Source of the DNA: Sphingomonas sp. JC676
GTDB lineage: Bacteria; Pseudomonadota; Alphaproteobacteria; Sphingomonadales; Sphingomonadaceae
DNA: 64,000 nucleotides
NCBI RefSeq assembly: GCF_014489075.1
Contig: NZ_JACTGR010000004.1
Location: 124,001 to 188,000 of the forward strand
Direction: 5' to 3'
Shown here: piece by piece, positions 27,251 to 35,550 of the stretch
How positions within the stretch are numbered: the first letter of the stretch is position 1
How the letters are laid out: each line of letters starts with the position of its first letter
Translations under genes and position numbers: made by a program
Notes under the pieces: model-generated
What the model was told of the DNA's origin: nothing
Databases searched by the model: none
The model's input: only the letters and a program-made list of their open reading frames with translations

Positions 27251-29118
27251 CAAAAGCGCAGCCGCGACCCGGCGTAGATCGTGCGTGGGACGCGCTGGGC
27301 GCGCTGGACGTCGTTGCTCTCCAGATGGCTGTCGTGGAGTAGGTTCTCGCCCGCGAGATAGAGCTCGACGCGCTTGCTGACGTCCCAGCCGATCCGGGCA
27401 TCGGCTTCGGCATAGCCCTGGATATTGGGGCCCTCGAGCCCGTCGACCGCGCGCAACCCCATGTCGAAACGCACGCTCCCCGGCAGCGAGACCTGCGAGC
27501 GAAGCGACAATTGATAGTCCGGATCGTGGCCCAGCGACGCGCCGGCGGTAAGATCGGTACCGCCCGGGCGCACCTCGAACTTCTTGCCGATCCAGGACGC
27601 GCCGGCACTCAGCCGCCACCAGGGCGTAACCTGCTGCGTCGCCCAGGCCTCGGCCCCATAAGTGTGCCCGCGCAGATCGTTGCCCAATTGCACGGCCAGC
27701 GGGTTGAGCAGGATCGTTGCCGAGCGGAGGTCGCGATAGACGTTGTAATAGGTAGAGAGCGACAAGGTCGTCGTCGACGTCGGCTGGCCGCGATAGCCGG
27801 CTTCGAACGCGGTCAGCTTTTCCGAAGTGAAATCGGGCGCAGCGGCGAGGAGGCCGGGCGCCGTCAGATCGCGGTCGATCCGCGAAGGCGTGCGCACCGC
27901 GCGCGAGATGGCAGCCCACAATGTCGCGCGGTTGCTCGGCTGCCAGGCGATCCGGAGATTGGGCAGCACCTGGACGCCGGAGAAGGTCGAGCCCTCCAGC
28001 TTGACGCCCGCGATCACCGACAGTCGGCGGGAGATGGCAAAGCGATCCTGGACGAAGCCGTTGCCGACCCAGAGCCGCGCTCGCTGGGGGTCGAGCTGGA
28101 AGATGTTGAGATTGTTGATGAACTGATCGCGCGTCGTGCGCACCCCGGCACCCGCCACCAGATTGTGCGCGCCGGCTTTGAGATTGTATTGCGCCTCGAC
28201 ATCCACGGTTTCGAGCCGATCGACTGTCAGCAGCTCGCGCCGCTGGAAATAGTCGTAATAGGCCTGGAGCTGGAAGGAGCTGCCGGGGGTGAGTTCGTGC
28301 TGCCAGCGTGCGAGCAGATTCTGCCCGCGATCGCCGTCGCCTGGCACCAGGAAACGGTCGCTGCCGAAGATGTCGCCCTGGACGGTGAGTTTGTCGGCTT
28401 CCTGATGTGCATCGGCGCGGAAGCCCGCCTGCCAGCCGCGGATGCCGTCATCGGCCGCGGGGCCGAAGCTGGCATTCGGCATGTCCTCGCGATCGTACCA
28501 ATTGGCATAGACGCGCATCGCCGCGTTATCGCCGAGCTTGAAGCCATAGCGCGCGCCGGCGGTGCGGTCCCTATCGCCGGCGGTGCCGCGCACGAGCAGG
28601 CCTTGCGCGTCGAACGCGTCTTTGCTCGAGATGTTGATTACGCCGTTGACCGCGTTGGGGCCGTAGAGCGTGCCACCGGGGCCGCTGATCACTTCGATCT
28701 GGTCGACATCTTCGAGCAAAGGCGCGTGGAGATCCCAGAACACGCCCGAGTGGATCGTCGAATAGATGCTGCGCCCGTCGATCAGGACGAGCAGCTTGTT
28801 GGCACTCTCATAGCCGTTGAAGCCGCGCGCGGTGATCGCATATTGGCTGGCGTTGATGCGCTCGACCTGGAGATTGGGCGCCTCGCGCAGCACTTCGGGC
28901 AGCGAAAGCGCGGCCGAGCGCGCGATATCGTCGCTGGTGATCACATAGAGCGCGGTGGGCACGCCACTCAGCGGCTCCTCCTGCTTCGAGGCGGAGCGCA
29001 CCGGGATCTGCGCCAGTTCCTCGATCGACAGGTTCGAAAGGTCCTGGGGCTCCTGATCCGAGGCAGCCGCGGCGCAGGGCGTCAGCAGGAGTGGAAGTAC
29101 CCACCAGTGGCTCGGCAT
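27250..29118 (-). CDS. TonB-dependent receptor (CirA-like), sensory operon
   Basis: About 622 aa. Signal peptide-like N-terminus, then LSNLSIEELAQIPVRSASK as TonB-adjacent region, plug (PEVLREAPNLQVERINASQY, ARGFNGYESANKLLVLIDGR) and a barrel ending in RTIYAGSRLRF. It resembles small-ligand receptors of the CirA/vitamin B12 kind rather than the 1037-aa sugar receptor. I use the ATG at 29118, which has GGAGGA close upstream; an upstream in-frame start at 29151 exists. TGATG overlap with the YfiR gene indicates co-translation. The ligand is unknown; it may provide input to the kinase in the same operon. Confidence 0.9.
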   Translation of the reverse strand: MPSHWWVLPLLLTPCAAAASDQEPQDLSNLSIEELAQIPVRSASKQEEPLSGVPTALYVITSDDIARSAALSLPEVLREAPNLQVERINASQYAITARGFNGYESANKLLVLIDGRSIYSTIHSGVFWDLHAPLLEDVDQIEVISGPGGTLYGPNAVNGVINISSKDAFDAQGLLVRGTAGDRDRTAGARYGFKLGDNAAMRVYANWYDREDMPNASFGPAADDGIRGWQAGFRADAHQEADKLTVQGDIFGSDRFLVPGDGDRGQNLLARWQHELTPGSSFQLQAYYDYFQRRELLTVDRLETVDVEAQYNLKAGAHNLVAGAGVRTTRDQFINNLNIFQLDPQRARLWVGNGFVQDRFAISRRLSVIAGVKLEGSTFSGVQVLPNLRIAWQPSNRATLWAAISRAVRTPSRIDRDLTAPGLLAAAPDFTSEKLTAFEAGYRGQPTSTTTLSLSTYYNVYRDLRSATILLNPLAVQLGNDLRGHTYGAEAWATQQVTPWWRLSAGASWIGKKFEVRPGGTDLTAGASLGHDPDYQLSLRSQVSLPGSVRFDMGLRAVDGLEGPNIQGYAEADARIGWDVSKRVELYLAGENLLHDSHLESNDVQRAQRVPRTIYAGSRLRF

Positions 29119-29260
29119 GGTCCTCCGATATGCGTCCGTCACCCCGGGCACGACGGCTTTGTTGTTCTTCCAGCGCTTCCGGTCAAGCGCCTAGCATGCA
29201 AAGGAAATCCCGCAACGGCCGCGTAACGATCAATGGCGGCGACGGTTCCGCGACGGTGCG

Positions 29261-29605
29261 TCAATCCTTGAGCGGATCGTGCCCCCAATTCATTAACGAG
29301 TAACGCCAGCGGGAGCCCGGGATGCGGTGTTCCTCGTGCGGGCCCTGCGCCAAATGGCGACGGACGAAGCCGACGACCTTGCGCATATGGGCATAGTCGC
29401 CGCCGTCGAGATCGGCCCGCTTCGTACGCAGGATCCCGACGATGCGGCGGCCCGAGGCATGGCCGACGCTCTCGCCCCCATCGCGCTTGACGCCGACCTT
29501 GCGGCTTTCCGAGGTTTCGAGCCACGCTTCGATTTCGGCCGGCGCCATGTTCACCGCGTCGTGGAAGCGGGCGTAGATCTCGTCAGGGTCGTCGCGGGCG
29601 GGCAT
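29261..29605 (-). CDS. DUF3140 domain protein
   Basis: 114 aa, cytoplasmic by its charged composition. I recognise the DUF3140 pattern: EIYARFHDAVNMAPAEIEAWL, SVGHASGRRIVGILRTKRADL, YAHMRKVVGFVRRHLAQ and WRYSLMNWGHDPLK at the C-terminus. The function of the family is unknown; members are small and conserved over many Proteobacteria and Actinobacteria. The ATG at 29605 has GGAGA 7 nt upstream. Transcribed away from the gene at 29679, with a 73-bp gap. Confidence 0.85.
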   Translation of the reverse strand: MPARDDPDEIYARFHDAVNMAPAEIEAWLETSESRKVGVKRDGGESVGHASGRRIVGILRTKRADLDGGDYAHMRKVVGFVRRHLAQGPHEEHRIPGSRWRYSLMNWGHDPLKD

Positions 29606-29678
29606 CAGCAGCTCTCCAGATCGACGTTCGCCTGCTGCCGACAATCACCGCGACCAGAGAAGGTTGCACGGCGCGCGG

Positions 29679-31061
29679 TCAGCCGTTCGGGCCGAGCGCT
29701 GCGGCGTAGGTATCGCCGACCGCGGGCAGGATCGCACGGGCGAGCAGGCAGGTGCCGAGCACCAGCAGCATCGCCGCGAGCGCCGCCTGGGCGCGCCGCC
29801 GGGGGAGGGGCGTGCCGACGAGCAGCAGCCCGGCGAGCCCCGCCGCGAGCATCGCCCAGAGATGGTAGCGGATGTCCGACGCGATGCTGACGAGCAGGAA
29901 GCCGAGCTCGGTTGCCACCGCGGAGAGCGCGAGCGTGTTGGCGAGCTGGTGACGCGGCCCGGCGCTCGGCCGGGCGAGGGTGAGTATGGCGAGCGCACCG
30001 GAGAACCAGAGCATCGGCGATCCGAACGGTCCTTGCGTCAGCCAGCCGGCCAGCTTCTGGAAGGGCTCGATCCGCCGCGACGGGGAGCCGAGGCCGAACG
30101 TGTTGGGCTCCGATGTCCATTGCGGCTCGGCGAAGGGCATATGCCAGGGCACCCAGAAGCGCATCGTACTGTTCCAATGCGCCAGCCGATGCGCGGCATA
30201 GGCGAAGGGATGATGCAGCACCGCGCCGCCCCAGGCCGCAAACAGCATGCGGCCGGGGGCGGTCTCGTCGAGCCCGTCGGAGACGAAGCCGCAATGATCG
30301 GAATCGGCGAGCGGATCCCATAGCAGCGGCGTGATGCAGCGGCGCTTCTCTGCCTCACGCCAGACCTGCGCGGGGAGCACGGGCACGGCCTCGGGACCGG
30401 CATGGCGGGCGATGCCGGCGAGATCGTAGATCGGCAGCGCGCGTTCGATTCCGCTGGGCGTGGCGCCGAGCAGGCTGTGGTTGATCGCCGGGCCGAGCGC
30501 TACGACCAGCGCGAACCCCACCAAGATCGCGGCGACGCGGGGCACCGGGCGATGCCAGCGCGCGCCGCCAAATAGCCCGATCGCGAGCGGGACGGTCGCG
30601 AACATCGCGTTGAAGCGCAGCAAGGTGGCATAGACGAGGAGCAGCGCGACCAGCGCCGCGGCCCAATAGGGCAGGCGTCGCCCATCGAGCCGCCACCACG
30701 AAGCGAGCCCGGTCGCCGCGAGCAGCGCGCCGGCCATCTGCCCGTCCTTGAGGACCGCGACTTCCCAGCCGGCGAAGGGTGGCCATAGCCCGAGCGCCAG
30801 CGCGGCGATTGCGGCAAGGCACGCACCGCGACGCGCGAGCGCCGCCGCGAGCAGCCCGAGCCCGACCCAATAGAGGAGGATCTGGAGCGCGAACATCGGC
30901 GCCTGGCCTGCCCAAGCGTGATGGATGAGCGCCCAGAGCCGCGCCATGACCGGCGGGTGCCAGTCGTCATAGGCGCCGCTCAGCACCTGGCCATATTGCG
31001 CGACGCTATCGTACATCGCGACGCCGGGCCAGAAGAATGCCAGCGTCGCCGCGCAGAGCAA
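29679..31061 (-). CDS. Polytopic membrane protein, GT-C-like, unknown substrate
   Basis: About 460 aa with some ten hydrophobic segments. The N-terminal loop has the acidic/aromatic YDSVAQYGQVLSGAYDDWHPP stretch in the place where GT-C glycosyltransferases (PMT/ArnT type) keep catalytic acids, and a large periplasmic loop follows the middle helices. I cannot name a substrate. Start problem: no ATG or GTG lies in frame between the last upstream stop (31128-31130) and residue 1; the only candidate is the TTG at 31061, which leaves a weak first helix, so a frameshift or rare start is possible. It follows a small membrane protein gene. Confidence 0.65.
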   Translation of the reverse strand: MLCAATLAFFWPGVAMYDSVAQYGQVLSGAYDDWHPPVMARLWALIHHAWAGQAPMFALQILLYWVGLGLLAAALARRGACLAAIAALALGLWPPFAGWEVAVLKDGQMAGALLAATGLASWWRLDGRRLPYWAAALVALLLVYATLLRFNAMFATVPLAIGLFGGARWHRPVPRVAAILVGFALVVALGPAINHSLLGATPSGIERALPIYDLAGIARHAGPEAVPVLPAQVWREAEKRRCITPLLWDPLADSDHCGFVSDGLDETAPGRMLFAAWGGAVLHHPFAYAAHRLAHWNSTMRFWVPWHMPFAEPQWTSEPNTFGLGSPSRRIEPFQKLAGWLTQGPFGSPMLWFSGALAILTLARPSAGPRHQLANTLALSAVATELGFLLVSIASDIRYHLWAMLAAGLAGLLLVGTPLPRRRAQAALAAMLLVLGTCLLARAILPAVGDTYAAALGPNG

Positions 31062-31127
31062 TACCGCCGCTGCGCCGGCGCGCCAAACCAGCCGCGCGGG
31101 CTCGGCTGGCGCAGCCTCAGCGATGGA

Positions 31128-31529
31128 TCACCCGATCTTGCGGCCGAAGCTCGGACGTTGCGGGGCGCCGTCTTGCTGCGGGGAAAACGAAGCAGGGGAG
31201 GATGACGGGCCCTGCGCCTCTGCCTGCTTGCGCGCCAGATAGCGGGCGAGCGCGGCATCGGCGTCGAAGGATGATTCCTCGTTCGGCGCGGCTGTGTCCG
31301 GGTGGCGCGCGTCGGACTCGGGCCCGCGCGGGGTGACGACCAGCCGGATCAGCTTGAAGACGAGCGGGATGCAGAAGAGTAGCCCGACAACGCCCAGACC
31401 GATCACCGTGGGACCAAGGCCTTCCACCACCGGACCATCGTTCCCGCCGCGCTGATCGAGGAAATAAAAGAGCAGCCATCCGCAGTAAACCACGGGCAGG
31501 AACGCCAGGATCAACTTGAATGCACGCAT
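31128..31529 (-). CDS. Small two-span membrane protein, hypothetical
   Basis: 133 aa. Two hydrophobic segments at about 4-22 (AFKLILAFLPVVYCGWLLF) and 42-63 (PTVIGLGVVGLLFCIPLVF), then a charged Ser/Pro/Gln-rich cytoplasmic tail of 65 residues ending in SFGRKIG. No family recognised. The ATG at 31529 has GGGAGA 6 nt upstream, which decides it over earlier Met codons. Followed directly by the GT-C-like gene on the same strand. Confidence 0.75.
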   Translation of the reverse strand: MRAFKLILAFLPVVYCGWLLFYFLDQRGGNDGPVVEGLGPTVIGLGVVGLLFCIPLVFKLIRLVVTPRGPESDARHPDTAAPNEESSFDADAALARYLARKQAEAQGPSSSPASFSPQQDGAPQRPSFGRKIG

Positions 31530-31594
31530 GCCGACTCTCCCGCCAACATGGTGCATCATGGCGGGAGATAGGCACCAAAGGGTAAAAGCCCTGG

Positions 31595-32992
31595 CTAGAT
31601 GTGAATCACGCGGCCGTACGCGGCGAGCACGCTTTCGTGCATCGTCTCGCTGATCGTCGGATGCGGGAAGACCGTTTCGATCAGTTCGGCCTCGGTGGTC
31701 TCCAGCGTCTTGCCGATCGTATAGCCCTGGATCAGCTCGGTGACCTCGGCGCCGATCATGTGCGCGCCGAGCAGCTCGCCGGTCTTGGCGTCGAACACCG
31801 TCTTCACGAAGCCCTCGGGCTCGCCGAGTGCGATCGCCTTGCCGTTGCCGATGAAGGGGAAGTTGCCGACGCGAACCTCGTAGCCGGCCTCTTTGGCCTT
31901 GGCCTCGGTCAGGCCGACCGACGCGATCTGGGGGTGGCAATAGGTGCAGCCCGGGATGTTGCGCACGTCCATCGCATGCGGATGGAGGCCGGCGATCGCC
32001 TCGACGGCGATGATGCCCTCATGGCTGGCCTTGTGCGCGAGCCAGGGCGGCGCGGTGACGTCGCCGATCGCGTAGATGCCGTCGACATTGGTCTTGCACG
32101 CCGCATCGGTGACGATGTGGCCGCGCTCGGTCTTCACGCCCAGCGCCTCTAGGCCGATATTCTCGGTGTTGGGGACGATGCCGATCGCGACGATGACATG
32201 GCTGAACTCGCTGGTCGTGACCGTGCCGTCCTTCGCCTTGATCGCCGCCTTCACACCGGTGCCCGACACGTCGAGCTTGTCGACGCCGGCGCTGGTCTGG
32301 ATCGTCATGCCCTGCTTCTTGAGTGCTTTCTCGAGATGCGCGGAGATGTCCTTGTCCTCGACCGGCACGACCCGGTCGAGCATTTCGACCACGGTCACGT
32401 CGGCGCCCATGTCGTTGTAGAAGCTGGCGAACTCGATGCCGATCGCGCCCGAACCGATGACGAGCAGCTTGGTGGGCACCTCAGGCGGAGTCATCGCATG
32501 GCGATAGGTCCAGACCCGCTTGCCGTCGGTCTGGGCGAAGGGCAGGTCGCGGGCGCGGGCGCCGGTCGCGACGATGAGGTTCTTGTAGCCGAGCTCCTCG
32601 GCCTTGCCGTCGGAGCCGGTGACAGTGAGCTTGTTCTTTCCGCTCAGCACACCGGTGCCCATGTGGACGGTCACCTTGTTCTTCTTCATCAGGTGCGTGA
32701 CGCCCTGATTGAGCTGCTTGGCGACGCCGCGCGAGCGCTTGACCACGGCTTCGATGTCCGCGGTGATCTTCTCCGCGGCCAGGCCGTAATCCTTGGCATG
32801 CTGCATGTAGTGGAAGATCTCAGCCGAGCGGAGCAGCGCCTTGGTGGGGATGCAGCCCCAGTTGAGGCAGATGCCACCCAGCAGCTCGCGCTCGACGATC
32901 GCGGTCTTGAGGCCAAGCTGCGCGGCGCGGATCGCGGCGACGTAGCCGCCGGGGCCCGAGCCGAGAACGATGAGGTCGTAGGTATCAGCCAA
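31595..32992 (-). CDS. lpdA: Dihydrolipoyl dehydrogenase (E3)
   Basis: 465 aa, normal length. FAD enzyme that reoxidises dihydrolipoyl groups of 2-oxo acid dehydrogenase complexes, passing electrons to NAD+. Visible: GSGPGGYVAAIRAAQLG FAD site, redox disulfide in GGICLNWGCIPTKALL, NAD site VIGSGAIGIEFASF, and the C-terminal active-site HPTISETMHE. TTG start at 32992 with AGGA 8 nt before it. It lies in one direction with a pyruvate-type E2 and a thioesterase, so it belongs to the pyruvate dehydrogenase complex; E1 genes are not in the window. Confidence 0.96.
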   Translation of the reverse strand: MADTYDLIVLGSGPGGYVAAIRAAQLGLKTAIVERELLGGICLNWGCIPTKALLRSAEIFHYMQHAKDYGLAAEKITADIEAVVKRSRGVAKQLNQGVTHLMKKNKVTVHMGTGVLSGKNKLTVTGSDGKAEELGYKNLIVATGARARDLPFAQTDGKRVWTYRHAMTPPEVPTKLLVIGSGAIGIEFASFYNDMGADVTVVEMLDRVVPVEDKDISAHLEKALKKQGMTIQTSAGVDKLDVSGTGVKAAIKAKDGTVTTSEFSHVIVAIGIVPNTENIGLEALGVKTERGHIVTDAACKTNVDGIYAIGDVTAPPWLAHKASHEGIIAVEAIAGLHPHAMDVRNIPGCTYCHPQIASVGLTEAKAKEAGYEVRVGNFPFIGNGKAIALGEPEGFVKTVFDAKTGELLGAHMIGAEVTELIQGYTIGKTLETTEAELIETVFPHPTISETMHESVLAAYGRVIHI

Positions 32993-33034
32993 GGGAGGAA
33001 TCCTTCTGGTCTGTGTCTTGGTATAGATAGTGCG

Positions 33035-33421
33035 TCACGCGACGATCCCCACCGGCCGTGGCCTTCGCGCCTCGTCGATGGCGACGAAGGTGAAGCGGGC
33101 CTGGGTGACCTTCTGGCGTTCGTCGCCGTGGCGGCCGCGGCGCCAGGCTTCGACTTCGATCTGCATCGAGGTGCGGCCGACCTCGACCAGCTTGGCATAG
33201 ACCGAGACCTCGTCGCCGATGAACACCGGCGCGTGGAACTTCATGCCATCCATCGCGATGGTGACGGCGCGGCCCTTGGCGTGGCGGGCGGCGACCAGCC
33301 CGGCGGCCAGATCCATCTGGCCCATCAGCCAACCGCCGAAAATGTCGCCATAGGCATTGGAATCGGCCGGCATCGCGCTGACGCGGATCGCCGGCTTGGC
33401 GTCGGGCGGCTCCTCAGCCAT
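33035..33421 (-). CDS. Acyl-CoA thioesterase (YciA-like hotdog fold)
   Basis: 128 aa. Hotdog acyl-CoA hydrolase: ADSNAYGDIFGGWLMGQMDLAAG carries the NxxGxxFGG-type catalytic stretch with Asp near the helix start, and FIGDEVSVYAKLVEVGRTSM follows. It would hydrolyse short- to long-chain acyl-CoA in the cytoplasm. Its ATG lies 8 nt inside the upstream 75-aa membrane gene. Position between E2 and E3 genes hints that it drains acetyl- or propionyl-CoA near the complex, or is a passenger (inference). Confidence 0.88.
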   Translation of the reverse strand: MAEEPPDAKPAIRVSAMPADSNAYGDIFGGWLMGQMDLAAGLVAARHAKGRAVTIAMDGMKFHAPVFIGDEVSVYAKLVEVGRTSMQIEVEAWRRGRHGDERQKVTQARFTFVAIDEARRPRPVGIVA

Positions 33422-33641
33422 CGTCGCGCGGGCCGGGCGTGGGGGTCATGTGGCGGCGGTCGATCGCATAGGCCTTGCGGAGCGGGCCGATCCCCATCGC
33501 CACCACCGCGACCATGCAGGCATAGGCGACCAGCCAGATGTCGTTGGTCGCGCGCGGATAGGACCAGGCGGCAGCCCAGGCGATCGCTGCCGCCGCGATC
33601 AGCCCGACCGCGATATGGATGGTCTCGATGAGGACGCGCAT
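33414..33641 (-). CDS. Small two-span membrane protein in the pdh operon
   Basis: 75 aa, two transmembrane segments (about 5-25, IHIAVGLIAAAAIAWAAAW, and 34-52, IWLVAYACMVAVVAMGIG), then a basic tail. Not recognised as a named family. It overlaps the thioesterase by 8 nt and starts 10 nt after the E2 stop, so it is co-transcribed. Confidence 0.7.
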   Translation of the reverse strand: MRVLIETIHIAVGLIAAAAIAWAAAWSYPRATNDIWLVAYACMVAVVAMGIGPLRKAYAIDRRHMTPTPGPRDDG

Positions 33642-33651
33642 GCCGCGGCCC

Positions 33652-34962
33652 TCAGGCGATCATGCCCATGGGCGATTCGACCAGCTCCTTGAACAGCTTC
33701 ATCAGCGCGGCGCCGTCGGCACCGTCGATCGCGCGGTGGTCGAAGCTGCCGGTGGCGCTCATCACCGTCGCGACGCCGAGCGCATCGTCGATGATGTACG
33801 GGCGCTTCTCGCCCGCGCCGATCGCCATGATCATGCCTTGGGGCGGATTGATCACCGCCTCGAACTGCTTGATCCCGTACATGCCCATGTTGGACAGGCT
33901 GGCGGTGCCGCCCTGGTATTCCTGTGGCTGGAGCTTGCCCTCGCGGGCGCGGCCGGCGAGGTCCTTCATCTCATTCGAGATGGCGGAGACGCTCTTGGCC
34001 GCGGCATCGCGGATGATCGGGGTGATCAGTCCGGTGGGGGTCGAGACCGCCACCGAAACGTCGGCGCGGCTATATTTGATCAGCTTGTCGCCGGTGTAGG
34101 TGACATTGCACTTGGGGCTCTGGATGAGCGCCACGCCGAGCGCCTTGATCAGCAGATCGTTGACCGAGAGCTTGATGCCGCGCGGCTCGAGTGCCTTGTT
34201 GAGCTCGCCGCGCAGCTTGAGCAGCGCGTCGAGGCGGATATCGACCGTGAGATAGATGTGCGGGATCGTCTGCTTCGACTCGGTGAGGCGGCGCGCGATG
34301 GTCTTGCGGATGTTGGAGAGCTTCTCTTCCTCGTGCGGAATCGTGTCGTCGAACCAGACGGGCTTGTGCTCGGCGGCAGGCGCAGCGGCGGCCGGAGCAG
34401 TTGCCGGGGCGGCGGCAGGCGCTGCCGCGCTCGGCTGGGCTGCGGGAGCGGCGCCGGGCTTGGCGCCGTCGATGTCCGCCTTGACGATGCGGCCGTTCGG
34501 GCCCGAGCCTGCGACGCCGGACAGGTCAACACCCTTTTCGGCAGCGATGCGGCGGGCGAGAGGGCTGGCCTTCACGCGCTCGCTATCGGCGGCCTTAGCG
34601 GGGGCAGGCGCCGGAGTCGGGGCCGGCGTGGGAGCCGGAGCAGCGGCGGGTGCGGGAGTCGGCGCAGGGGCAGCTTCTGCCTTGGCGGCGGGCGCCGGAG
34701 CCGGTGCCGCGGCATCCTCGCCGTCGCCGGCCATCGTCGCGATGACGGTGCCGACCTTCACGCCGTCGGTGCCCTCGGCGACCAGGATCTTGCCGATCAC
34801 GCCCTCGTCGACCGCTTCGAATTCCATCGTCGCCTTGTCGGTCTCGATCTCGGCGAGCAGATCGCCGGACTTCACGGTGTCGCCTTCCTTGACCAGCCAC
34901 TTGGCGAGGGTGCCCTCTTCCATGGTGGGAGAAAGCGCCGGCATCTTGATTTCGATCGACAT
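33652..34962 (-). CDS. pdhC: Dihydrolipoamide acetyltransferase (E2 of pyruvate dehydrogenase)
   Basis: 436 aa. One lipoyl domain (residues 1-80; lipoylated Lys in [11 protein letters not shown]), an unusually long Ala/Pro linker (about 85-125), a peripheral subunit-binding domain ([32 protein letters not shown]), another Ala/Pro linker, and the acetyltransferase domain with active site [13 protein letters not shown] near the C-terminus. It transfers acetyl from lipoate to CoA. PDH-type rather than 2-oxoglutarate-type by its [16 protein letters not shown] start. Order E2, 75-aa protein, thioesterase, E3; divergent from the stress protein at 35095. Confidence 0.94.
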   Translation of the reverse strand: MSIEIKMPALSPTMEEGTLAKWLVKEGDTVKSGDLLAEIETDKATMEFEAVDEGVIGKILVAEGTDGVKVGTVIATMAGDGEDAAAPAPAPAAKAEAAPAPTPAPAAAPAPTPAPTPAPAPAKAADSERVKASPLARRIAAEKGVDLSGVAGSGPNGRIVKADIDGAKPGAAPAAQPSAAAPAAAPATAPAAAAPAAEHKPVWFDDTIPHEEEKLSNIRKTIARRLTESKQTIPHIYLTVDIRLDALLKLRGELNKALEPRGIKLSVNDLLIKALGVALIQSPKCNVTYTGDKLIKYSRADVSVAVSTPTGLITPIIRDAAAKSVSAISNEMKDLAGRAREGKLQPQEYQGGTASLSNMGMYGIKQFEAVINPPQGMIMAIGAGEKRPYIIDDALGVATVMSATGSFDHRAIDGADGAALMKLFKELVESPMGMIA

Positions 34963-35094
34963 GGAGGTTCCCGTCGTTGGAGCCCTTGGGGGGAGGATTG
35001 GCCCCTCCTTTGCGCCCGACCGCGCCCCGGTCAAGACCAGCTTGCATGACAGGCAATCGCACGGCACCTAACGCATGACCCGAGGAAAACATCC

Positions 35095-35550
35095 ATGCGC
35101 ACCTATCTGGTGGTGATCGACGAGACTCCCGAGGCCGAGATTGCACTCCGCTTCGCTGCGCGGCGGGCCGCGAAGACCGGCGGCAATGTCGAGATACTGG
35201 CGATGATTCCGCCCCAGGAATTCGTCCAGTGGGGCGGCGTGATGGCGACGATCGAGGAGGAAGCGCGGCAGCGCGCCGAGGCGCTGGTGGCGCGCGCGGC
35301 GGGCACCTTGCTCACCGAATCGGGTCTGACCCCGTCGATCACGGTGCGCCAGGGTGAGGGACCGCGCATCGTCCGCGAGATGATCGCCGCCAATCGCGAG
35401 ATCGCGGCGCTGGTGCTGGGTGCCGCTGCCAGCGGCGCGCCGGGGGTGCTCGTCACGCACTTCACCGGGGCGGACGCGGGATCGATGAGCGTGCCGGTGA
35501 TGATCATCCCCGGCGCGCTCGACGCCGAAGCGATCGACCGGCTGAGCTGA
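35095..35550 (+). CDS. Universal stress protein (UspA family)
   Basis: 151 aa, single UspA domain. TYLVVIDETPEAEIALRFAARRA at the N-terminus and the later LVLGAAASG...GVLVTHFTG loop resemble the ATP-binding G-2X-G-9X-G(S/T) motif, although the spacing is changed, so nucleotide binding is uncertain. Cytoplasmic. Its stop overlaps the ATG of the M28 peptidase (TGATG), suggesting co-translation; divergent from the PDH E2 gene, sharing the 132-bp promoter region. Confidence 0.88.
   Translation: MRTYLVVIDETPEAEIALRFAARRAAKTGGNVEILAMIPPQEFVQWGGVMATIEEEARQRAEALVARAAGTLLTESGLTPSITVRQGEGPRIVREMIAANREIAALVLGAAASGAPGVLVTHFTGADAGSMSVPVMIIPGALDAEAIDRLS

Noticed and set aside
27511..29226. 571-aa antisense ORF across the second TonB receptor
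   Set aside because: Shadow of the minus-strand receptor, which has a full set of TonB features and overlaps in an operon.
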